Positions 18,204-24,857 of a stretch of DNA of 40,939 nt are shown here, piece after piece. Source of the stretch: Candidatus Vecturithrix granuli (lineage in GTDB: Bacteria > Moduliflexota > Moduliflexia > Moduliflexales > Moduliflexaceae); NCBI GenBank assembly GCA_000739535.1, contig DF820464.1, positions 466,722-507,660 of the forward strand, given 5' to 3'. A program made the translations under genes and the position numbers. Every line of letters begins with the position of its first letter. Within the stretch, counting starts at the first letter, position 1. Below the pieces are notes generated by a model, which saw only the letters and a program-made list of their open reading frames with translations, was not told the origin of the DNA and did no database searches.

Positions 18204-18989
18204 ATGTCAAAGACCGAAATTCGTACTGTAAAATTGTTAGAAATGCTCCAAACCAATGAACGCGTTGATGTGAAAACCGTGACCGCCGCGCTAGATATTT
18301 CTGAAGCAACAGCCAGACGGCTGTTTGCGAAACTCGAACAAGAAGGCGAGGTCATCCGAACCCTGGGCGGCGTGAAATTAGCCCCACAGTTAGGGCATGA
18401 TTATTCGTTCCGGGTGTCCATCTCCCATCGGAGCAGAGAGAAAACCCAAATCGGCACTGCGGCAGCAGAGCTTGTCAACAGCAATGAACGCATCTTTCTG
18501 GATTCGGGCACCACGGTGCTAAAGTTGGCAGAGGCCCTGGCCGTAAAAATTCACACCGGAGCTATCGAGAATCTGGTGGTAGTCACGAATTCCGTGACGT
18601 TGATAGAAATCCTTGCCAAATCGTGCAAAGTGATTTTAATCGGTGGCGAGATTCGCGCCGAACGCCGGGATGTCTGCGGCACTATCGCCGAAAAAACCCT
18701 GCTGATGTTTCATGTTGATAAAGCCTTCCTCGGCGCGGATGCGATCAGCCTGACATCCGGACTGATGACTACGGATGAGCGCACTTCGAAAATGAGTGAA
18801 ATTATCATCGAACGCGCCGACAAAACCTACATCCTGGCGGATTCTGAGAAATTCCATAAGACCTCTTTTGTCACTTACGCCCCCGTCTGTGCCGCGACAA
18901 CTATCTTGACTGACGACGGCGTTACACCTGAAACTGTAGCGGCTTTTACCGACCTCGGCGCGCAAATAGAAATTGTTCACTCTTGCTGA
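18204..18989 (+). CDS. DeoR/GlpR-family transcriptional regulator
   Basis: A 261-aa repressor with the usual plan. An N-terminal winged helix-turn-helix (about 5-57) is followed by a sugar-phosphate-binding DeoRC domain (about 75-240) containing DSGTTVLKLAEAL, LIGGEIR and FLGADAIS. The start at 18204 leaves five residues before the first helix and gives the family's usual length; the frame extends upstream to 18102, but that part overlaps a palindromic repeat. The Shine-Dalgarno is weak. It lies inside the sugar locus between the isomerase-like gene and the transporter. Family members bind a phosphorylated sugar made by the pathway they control. The likely operators are the TGATT-N5-AATCA palindromes at 13027-13041 and 19092-19106. 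Confidence 0.9.
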   Translation: MSKTEIRTVKLLEMLQTNERVDVKTVTAALDISEATARRLFAKLEQEGEVIRTLGGVKLAPQLGHDYSFRVSISHRSREKTQIGTAAAELVNSNERIFLDSGTTVLKLAEALAVKIHTGAIENLVVVTNSVTLIEILAKSCKVILIGGEIRAERRDVCGTIAEKTLLMFHVDKAFLGADAISLTSGLMTTDERTSKMSEIIIERADKTYILADSEKFHKTSFVTYAPVCAATTILTDDGVTPETVAAFTDLGAQIEIVHSC

Positions 18990-19091
18990 GATGTCAATAG
19001 CGAAACTATTATGACCAAAATAGTCATTTTTATATAAAGTCAATCATTTTCGTTTTTAAAAACAGCTCAAATACGATAGAAGTATTAATTT

Positions 19092-19143
19092 TGATTAAAA
19101 TAATCATATTTTGTTTGACGTAACCAATGTGCCCTTTTATAGT
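19092..19143 (+). promoter_or_regulatory. Operator and sigma-70 promoter of the ABC transporter operon
   Basis: A perfect palindrome TGATT-AAAAT-AATCA at 19092-19106 is followed after eight bases by TTGACG (19115-19120), a 17-base spacer, and TATAGT (19138-19143). The palindrome-to-promoter layout and sequence match the minus-strand module at 13013-13041. The position upstream of the -35 box would suit an activator as well as a repressor. Confidence 0.7.
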
Positions 19144-19226
19144 GACTGTTCAATGTGATGAACAGGGAAATAGTCGAGATAGATGGGACATTAACATGAT
19201 CAATTAACCAAAGGAGGGCTTTACCA

Positions 19227-20507
19227 ATGAAGAACATCGGTTTCATCGCACTTCTGATAGTTATGGCAACGACATTCATGTTCACGTCGGTTTTTGCAGC
19301 CGAGGTGACAATCACGCTCATGCGTGATGCGGCGGAAATGCCAGATGAAGTGATTCAAGACTTTGAGCAAAAAAATCCGGGGATTACAGTCAATATTGTG
19401 GAAAATGATCCGGCGAAATTGATGACCATGATCGCCGGAGGCACTGCGCCGGATGTGTTTAGAATCAACGGCATCGGCAGTCCTTACTGGGTTCGAAAAG
19501 GCTTACTGCTGGACATCACGCCGTATCTGGAAAAATCCATAGACATGGATGATCTGTATCCGGTCAATGGCATGTTCCGGTGGGATGGTCAAACGCAAGG
19601 AAAAGGTCCGTATTATGGGATGGTCAAAGACTGGAATCTCGATTACATGTATTTCTATAATAAGGATGCGATGGCGGAAGCGGGCGTGACCCCGCCTAGC
19701 GATGATGTGCCGCTGACGTTCCAGGAATTCACCGACATGATCACGAAGCTTGTCGTTTACAAGGATGGCAAGGCCGAACGCTACGGCTTCGGCTACACTG
19801 ATGACGAGTTTAACGGTTATTTCATGTATCTACTGGCCTCGAAAGGGAAATTCCTGTTCAAAGAGAACGGCACGAAACTGAATATCGAAGACCCGGATGT
19901 CCGCGCCCTGTTTAAATGGTGGTTTGACATGGCGAAAACCCATCATGCCATGCACAATCCGCTTGATCCCGCGCCCGATTGGGATGGCCCATTATTCCAG
20001 GCCGGCAGAGTCGCGCTGCAATGGGACGGCTATTGGTTCGGCCCCATTATCAATGAAGGCGGGAAAATTCCGCCGGATCGTTTCGGGTTCGCTCCTGCGC
20101 CGATCTATGGCGACAAGCGCGTCAACGCGACTGGCGGCGGTACGGGCTATGTTATCTACAGTCAAACCAAAAACCTTGAAGCGGCCTGGAAATTCTATGA
20201 ATACTACATGTTAGGCGATGAAGCTCTGGCGCGCGCCAAAAGTGGCTGGGGATTGCCTGCTCGGAAGTCACTGATGCAGTATGTGCCGCAAGAGACGCCT
20301 TTTGATAAATATCGCCTGGAACAAGTGCAGAAAGAATTGCCGTATCAAATTATTCTCCAGTTCACACCATATTTGAGGGATAGCACGCTCGTCTCCGTGT
20401 ACAATCAGCAGATGGAGCCTGCGCTCAAGGATCAGGTAGATTTTGACACCGCGCTGAATAATCTGGCGCAGCAAATTGATGCGATGATTGAACGGGAACT
20501 GCAATAG
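19227..20507 (+). CDS. ABC sugar transporter, extracellular solute-binding protein (family 1)
   Basis: A 426-aa periplasmic binding protein of the MalE/UgpB type. Residues 1-24 are a signal peptide ending in VFA-AE, a type I cleavage site without lipobox, so the protein is free in the periplasm. The mature N-terminus (VTITLMRDAAEMPDEVI) and AGGTAPDVFRINGIG are family features. Aromatic residues around WNLDYMYFYNKDAM and WDGYWFGP suit sugar stacking. AGGAGGG precedes the start, and the gene has its own promoter at 19115-19143. It is followed by two permease genes. The specificity is presumably the sugar handled by the neighbouring isomerases and kinase. Confidence 0.92.
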   Translation: MKNIGFIALLIVMATTFMFTSVFAAEVTITLMRDAAEMPDEVIQDFEQKNPGITVNIVENDPAKLMTMIAGGTAPDVFRINGIGSPYWVRKGLLLDITPYLEKSIDMDDLYPVNGMFRWDGQTQGKGPYYGMVKDWNLDYMYFYNKDAMAEAGVTPPSDDVPLTFQEFTDMITKLVVYKDGKAERYGFGYTDDEFNGYFMYLLASKGKFLFKENGTKLNIEDPDVRALFKWWFDMAKTHHAMHNPLDPAPDWDGPLFQAGRVALQWDGYWFGPIINEGGKIPPDRFGFAPAPIYGDKRVNATGGGTGYVIYSQTKNLEAAWKFYEYYMLGDEALARAKSGWGLPARKSLMQYVPQETPFDKYRLEQVQKELPYQIILQFTPYLRDSTLVSVYNQQMEPALKDQVDFDTALNNLAQQIDAMIERELQ

Positions 20508-20534
20508 TGTGAAGTTGTCGGATGCCAGGCAGAA

Positions 20535-20678
20535 TTCCCCTCCTGGCGGGCAGGACTGTGAAGTTCTCGCAAAATATACCCGTCTCGACTTCGCTCGACG
20601 TGCGGTGTTCCGGTCATCGAGCGAAGTCGATCTGACAATCATCCGTAGAACTTAACAGCCCTGCTCCCAGGAGAGGGA
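20535..20678. repeat. Large mosaic palindromic element (MITE-like), copy 2
   Basis: The left end (CCTCCTGGCGGGCAGGACTG, then TGAAGTTCTC to 20568) is an imperfect complement of the right end (AGAACTTAACAGCCCTG, 20647-20663, then CTCCCAGGAGAGGGA). These ends match those of the element at 9898-10150. The core differs: here it is the inverted pair CGACTTCGCTCGA/TCGAGCGAAGTCG (20586-20598, 20617-20629). It separates the binding-protein and permease genes. Confidence 0.7.
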
Positions 20679-20702
20679 GTTTGAGGACTTTGAGAGGGGA
20701 TC

Positions 20703-21626
20703 ATGAAATTCCTGAACGGTCTTAAAATCAAGCGGGAAACACGGACCTTCTATTCGTTTACCGGGTTATGGATCGTGATGTTCATCTTTTTGAACGTCAT
20801 TCCGATGGTGTATAGCTTTTATCTTTCATTGACGAACTTCGATGGTATGACCGCACCGCGTTTCATCGGGTTTAAAAACTATCTCCGCTTGCTCCACGAT
20901 TATCGCTTTCTGGATTCGCTGAAGCACACCCTGACCTTCACCGCGTTCAATATCATCGCCACCTTAACCGTCAGCTTTCTGCTGGCGACGCTGCTGAACA
21001 AAGAGATCAAAGGCAAGGGATTTTTTCGCAGCGTGCTCTTTCTGCCGTATGCCGTTCCGATTATCGCCACCGTGTTTATTTGGAAGACGGTACTGAACCG
21101 GGAATCGGGCTTTCTAAACATGGTGTTAGGGATGATCCACAGCAATCTGTCGCTGAATTTGCTCGTCACCGTCCCGATGGCGTCACTGATCTCGATGTTC
21201 GTTTGGCAAATCGGCGGAAGCCTGATTATTTTCCTTGCTGGATTGCAGAATATCTCCCGCGATCTGATTGAAGCCGCCGAAATTGACGGTGCCAGTCAAT
21301 TGTGTATGCTCAGAAAAATTACGATTCCCATTATGTCACCGATTATCCTGTATCAGGCGGTGGTTGGCATTATGCAGTCGTTTAGCGTGATTGTGCAGCC
21401 GATTCTGCTGACCTCGTCGCCCGGCGCGGCGTTTACTGCCTTTCTGAATCAACAGCCGCCGTACCAGAATTACTTCACGCTTATTTATGCCTTTCAACAG
21501 GCGTTTACCAATCAAAGTTTCGGCAATGGCATGGCGGCGATTTGGTATATGTTTGCCGTGATGGCGATCCTATCATTCATCTTTTTGCGAGTCACCATGA
21601 GATATGTCTATTATGAATACGAATAG
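20703..21626 (+). CDS. ABC sugar transporter permease, MalF/UgpA-type
   Basis: A 307-aa inner-membrane permease of the CUT1 family with about six membrane helices, the first near residues 20-42. The cytoplasmic EAA loop that docks on the ATPase is clear: EAAEIDGASQLCMLRKITIP at about 196-215. The gene follows the binding-protein gene after a 195-base gap containing a palindromic element, and overlaps the next permease by 23 bases, indicating translational coupling. GAGAGGGG precedes the ATG. No ATP-binding subunit is encoded in the window, so a shared MsmX/UgpC-like ATPase elsewhere is likely. Confidence 0.93.
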   Translation: MKFLNGLKIKRETRTFYSFTGLWIVMFIFLNVIPMVYSFYLSLTNFDGMTAPRFIGFKNYLRLLHDYRFLDSLKHTLTFTAFNIIATLTVSFLLATLLNKEIKGKGFFRSVLFLPYAVPIIATVFIWKTVLNRESGFLNMVLGMIHSNLSLNLLVTVPMASLISMFVWQIGGSLIIFLAGLQNISRDLIEAAEIDGASQLCMLRKITIPIMSPIILYQAVVGIMQSFSVIVQPILLTSSPGAAFTAFLNQQPPYQNYFTLIYAFQQAFTNQSFGNGMAAIWYMFAVMAILSFIFLRVTMRYVYYEYE

Positions 21627-22488
21627 TGATACCATAAACTTGCGCTCGCACGACGCCTATCGACGAGATGTCTGGAAAACCTTGCAGTACGTGGTGCTCA
21701 TCGCAGTGAGCGTGCTCTTTTTGATTCCCTTATTCTGGCTGATATTAAGTTCGCTGAAAACACAGACAGAAATGGTGACGTTTCCGCCGAAATTCCTGCC
21801 GGAAATCCCCCAATTTCAAAATTATCTGCTGGCGGTCACCAAAATTGATTATCTGCGCTATCTGCTGAATACGGTTGAATTAGGGCTGATTTATACCGTG
21901 CCCGGCATCATGTCCGCCGCGCTGTTCGGTTATGCCTTTGCCCGATTCCACGCGCCAGGCAAAAATTTTCTGTTCAATATCGTGCTCGTGCTGATCATGA
22001 TTCCACCGGTGGCAGTCATGATCCCGGAATATGCATTTTTTGCCCGACTGCGCCTCATTAATACCTATTACATCTGGCTACTGTGGGGCATTGGCGGGAA
22101 TCCGCTCTATATTTACCTGTTCAAGCAATTCTTTTCCTATTTCCCCAAAGAATTGGAAGATGCGGCCCTACTGGACGGCTGCTCGCAGCTCGATATTCTG
22201 TTCAGAATTTTCCTGCCTCTCTCAAAACCGATCATTGTCACAGTTTTTTTGCTGTCGTTTCTGTTTGTGTACGGCGATTTCATGGGGCCGGTCATTTTTC
22301 TCAGCGGCAACAATACCACGCTGGCGGTAGCGATGGCGAACGGTTATGTGATTCGCAACGGCATTCTACTTGTTCCGGTGCTGCTCGCCGGAATCGTGAT
22401 TTATCTGATCCCAATCATCCTGATTTTCACCTTCGGGCAGAAATATTACATTCAGGGATTGTTGTCTTCAAGCGGAGTCAAAGGGTAG
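21604..22488 (+). CDS. ABC sugar transporter permease, MalG/UgpE-type
   Basis: A 294-aa second permease subunit with about six membrane helices. It has the EAA-loop variant EDAALLDGCSQLDILFRIFL at about 192-211. It begins inside the end of the preceding permease gene; ATG codons at 21604 and 21613 are both possible. The pair forms the heterodimeric channel for the binding protein at 19227. It is the last gene of the rightward sugar locus and converges on the TPM-domain gene with a gap of 94 bases. The transported sugar is unknown. Confidence 0.93.
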   Translation: MSIMNTNSDTINLRSHDAYRRDVWKTLQYVVLIAVSVLFLIPLFWLILSSLKTQTEMVTFPPKFLPEIPQFQNYLLAVTKIDYLRYLLNTVELGLIYTVPGIMSAALFGYAFARFHAPGKNFLFNIVLVLIMIPPVAVMIPEYAFFARLRLINTYYIWLLWGIGGNPLYIYLFKQFFSYFPKELEDAALLDGCSQLDILFRIFLPLSKPIIVTVFLLSFLFVYGDFMGPVIFLSGNNTTLAVAMANGYVIRNGILLVPVLLAGIVIYLIPIILIFTFGQKYYIQGLLSSSGVKG

Positions 22489-22582
22489 GGGATTACTCAT
22501 TCCGGAATGAGATACAAGGCTGATCTGCTCGAATTCTTTATGTCCCACTGACGCGCTATTCTGGAAACGATCATTCTCATCT

Positions 22583-23995
22583 TTACCAACTCCCCGAAGC
22601 TCCGCTGCCGCCTGAAGACCCCCCTCCTCCGCCATGAAATCTGGAAGAAGAACTGCGCTGACTATGGGCACTGCTGTCTGAACTTCTGCTGGTCCAGGTA
22701 TCACGGTCGTCAGATGAATCGCTCCTACCATGCCAGGGAAACCCTGCTTTGACGTTCTGATAACCGCCAATGATGAACAGAACGATCACAAAAATTCCAA
22801 TTCCTATGTATCTATATACTTCATCGAGGAGATATAAGGGCAGGAAGACAATTACGAATATCACAGGAGCAATGAGCAAAAACTTAAGCGATGACGTGTA
22901 ATACATGATGATCAGAAAGGGGGAAACGAAAAGAAAAATAATCGCCCAAAATTTATCATTCTCCGGCAGCAGAAACAGCAATAACCCGGTGGCTGTCAAA
23001 ACGATAAGCACACCGGCCAGAAATTTGGCAATCGGGTTTTGAGGAAGGAAATATGACTCAAGAAACGTGACAATCTTGCTGATGCTGCGAGATTTCGACG
23101 CAAACGGTCGCAGCGCGGCGCGTAAGAGAGACGCGATTACAATCACGCTGCTCAATCCGACAAAACACCCGATCAAAGTCCATTCAGCAAGGGTTCTTAG
23201 GGTGATCGGACGTCGCGGTTTGTGAGGCGCATAAGTGCCCTGAATCGTCCCTAAAATGCTGATCAATCCATTTTTAATTCCCTGAAAATACTGCTGGTGT
23301 TGAAATGCGGGCGCGATATCGTATGTGATAATGAGTTTGCAAGCCGCGTCTGTCAGAGAAGCTTCCAGTCCGTAGCCGACTTCAATTCTGAGTTTGCGGT
23401 TGTTGAGAAATACCGCCAGCAAAACGCCGTTATCCACGCCCTTTTGTCCCGGCTGCCAGCGTTCAAACAGTTCATTGACGTACTCTTCAAGCGTGAAATC
23501 TCTGGGAAGGTTTTGCATGATAACCACGAAGACCTGATGCGAGGTGGCTGTTTCAAAATCTTCTAAAAGCCTATCTAACTCCTGTTTTTCCTCAGAAGTA
23601 AGCGTCCCTGTGTAGTCATTCATCCACGAAGTCACCTTTGGAAACGTCGTTGTATCAGAGGGGCTTGTGGAAGGCGGTGAAGCCGGATTTTGCCCAGATA
23701 GGCCGAGTTTCTTCCTGGTGGCTGCATCCAGCTTGCCGGTATCTGGAAGTTGGTGATCCTGCTGAAATTTTTTGAGTGCCGTAATGGTTTTGTCCCCGAT
23801 TTTTCCGTCAACAGTGCCGGGATTGTAGCCCCATTCCTGCAAACACTGCTGAGCTTGTTTGATAAGCGGATCCACGCTGTCAGCCAGACTTTCAACAGGC
23901 CAATTCAGAGCGCATGCCAGCCAGATAAACAATACTCCGGCAGCAAGGAGAAAGATGCCATAATTTCTTATGAGGAACTGCCAACATGTTTTCAT
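22583..23995 (-). CDS. TPM-domain membrane protein with peptidoglycan-binding domain
   Basis: A 470-aa envelope protein. A signal anchor (about 11-29) is followed by a PG_binding_1 repeat (about 44-97: AQQCLQEWGYNPGTVDG, then ALKKFQQ). Next comes a TPM/TLP18.3 domain (about 115-250) with WMNDYTGTLT and DNGVLLAVFLNNRKLRIEVG. Several membrane helices lie at about 265-420, then a Ser-rich tail ends in GGGGGSSGGSGASGSW, a glycine-rich end common in TPM proteins. Cys28 follows WLA, which is a poor lipobox. TPM proteins have weak phosphatase or photosystem-assembly roles in studied cases, with no firm bacterial function. The addition of a peptidoglycan-binding domain in front suggests cell-wall attachment. 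There is no clear Shine-Dalgarno. Confidence 0.85.
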   Translation of the reverse strand: MKTCWQFLIRNYGIFLLAAGVLFIWLACALNWPVESLADSVDPLIKQAQQCLQEWGYNPGTVDGKIGDKTITALKKFQQDHQLPDTGKLDAATRKKLGLSGQNPASPPSTSPSDTTTFPKVTSWMNDYTGTLTSEEKQELDRLLEDFETATSHQVFVVIMQNLPRDFTLEEYVNELFERWQPGQKGVDNGVLLAVFLNNRKLRIEVGYGLEASLTDAACKLIITYDIAPAFQHQQYFQGIKNGLISILGTIQGTYAPHKPRRPITLRTLAEWTLIGCFVGLSSVIVIASLLRAALRPFASKSRSISKIVTFLESYFLPQNPIAKFLAGVLIVLTATGLLLFLLPENDKFWAIIFLFVSPFLIIMYYTSSLKFLLIAPVIFVIVFLPLYLLDEVYRYIGIGIFVIVLFIIGGYQNVKAGFPWHGRSDSSDDRDTWTSRSSDSSAHSQRSSSSRFHGGGGGSSGGSGASGSW

Positions 23996-24129
23996 AGAAA
24001 ATTGACGCCAATCGTCGTGAAAACGATGATCTGACTAATTCAGAAACACAAGGCAACTTTTACGCAAACACGAGTTTGTGCACCTGGCTTTACAAAGGAT
24101 TCAGGGTTGTTATACGGCGTTGGCGATTT

Positions 24130-24657
24130 TTATCGGAGAACTTTGCGAGGATAAACCGCCGTTCCGGCGATCATATCGTGCAGGCCCTGTCTTGTTCGAC
24201 TCAACACCAAAAAACATCCTAAAAACCAGATCAACCCTAACACTGCCCCGATTTTGGTCAAAATTGCGATTCCCAGAATGCCTGCCAGAAGGGAACAGAC
24301 AAACGTAATATTTTTCAGGAGATAGCGGAAAAACAATTTTCCGATTCCGGCTTTGGTCCCATCAGCATCGCCAATTTTCAATCCAATCAGCATTTTTCCG
24401 ATAGTCGCCCCGAACAATCCCTCAAGTAAATTATACAGCGTACCAAACACAGAAATTCCTATCAAAGATCCCAACACTCCTCCCCAAAATCCTCTTAAAC
24501 TTTCAAAAGAAGCGAGCATTCCTCCGAAGATACCCCCCAACACGGCGCCAAACACACTGCCGATCACTATTCCTCCCAAAATTATTAATACCAGATCAAT
24601 GAGGCTGGCAGTCAAACGCAGCCCAAATCCTGCTCTTGATTCCATGAGTGCTCCCAT
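24130..24657 (-). CDS. RDD-family integral membrane protein
   Basis: A 175-aa protein with the RDD pattern: an N-terminal GFGLRLTASLIDLVLI, where the Arg and Asp lie in the first helix, and a later basic loop with GKMLIGLKIGDADG. Three to four membrane helices are visible, two of them rich in Gly and small residues (VIGSVFGAVLGGIFGG). RDD proteins are small membrane proteins, some linked to ion or solute exchange; the role here is unknown. The start has GGGAGG seven bases upstream. It lies 134 bases before the TPM gene and may share a transcript from the promoter at 24725-24754. Confidence 0.85.
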   Translation of the reverse strand: MGALMESRAGFGLRLTASLIDLVLIILGGIVIGSVFGAVLGGIFGGMLASFESLRGFWGGVLGSLIGISVFGTLYNLLEGLFGATIGKMLIGLKIGDADGTKAGIGKLFFRYLLKNITFVCSLLAGILGIAILTKIGAVLGLIWFLGCFLVLSRTRQGLHDMIAGTAVYPRKVLR

Positions 24658-24724
24658 ATTTTTTCCTCCCTTGCCAGGATAGTTGAGTAATACACTTCTA
24701 TGAAATTACAGTAACTCATTCAAA

Positions 24725-24754
24725 ATAATAATCCTGTAATGATGGTTGTGTAAA
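24725..24754 (-). promoter_or_regulatory. Probable promoter of the RDD gene
   Basis: Read on the minus strand: TTTACA (24754-24749), an 18-base spacer and TATTAT (24730-24725), about 70 bases before the RDD start codon. Both hexamers match the consensus at five of six positions. Confidence 0.5.
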
Positions 24755-24805
24755 GAAAAATATGACAAAATAATATGCTTGCTCACAGTTTTTGTTAAAG
24801 GTTTT

Positions 24806-24850
24806 GTAGTCCCGCCCCGGGCGGAAGAACTCACTAAAGCGAGAACTATA
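24806..24850. repeat. GC-rich double hairpin after the chemoreceptor gene
   Basis: CCGCCCCGGGCGG at about 24812-24824 is self-complementary. The outer TAGT... and ...ACTATA parts with CTCACTAAAGCGAG give a second short stem. It overlaps the end region of the chemoreceptor transcript and resembles the short dispersed repeats elsewhere in the window. No T tract follows in either direction. Confidence 0.45.
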
Positions 24851-24857
24851 AGCCTTG

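Noticed and set aside
23905-23920. Lipobox in the TPM protein (WLAC)
   Set aside because: The -3 residue is Trp and the -2 residue is Leu; this does not fit the lipobox pattern, and a signal anchor explains the segment.
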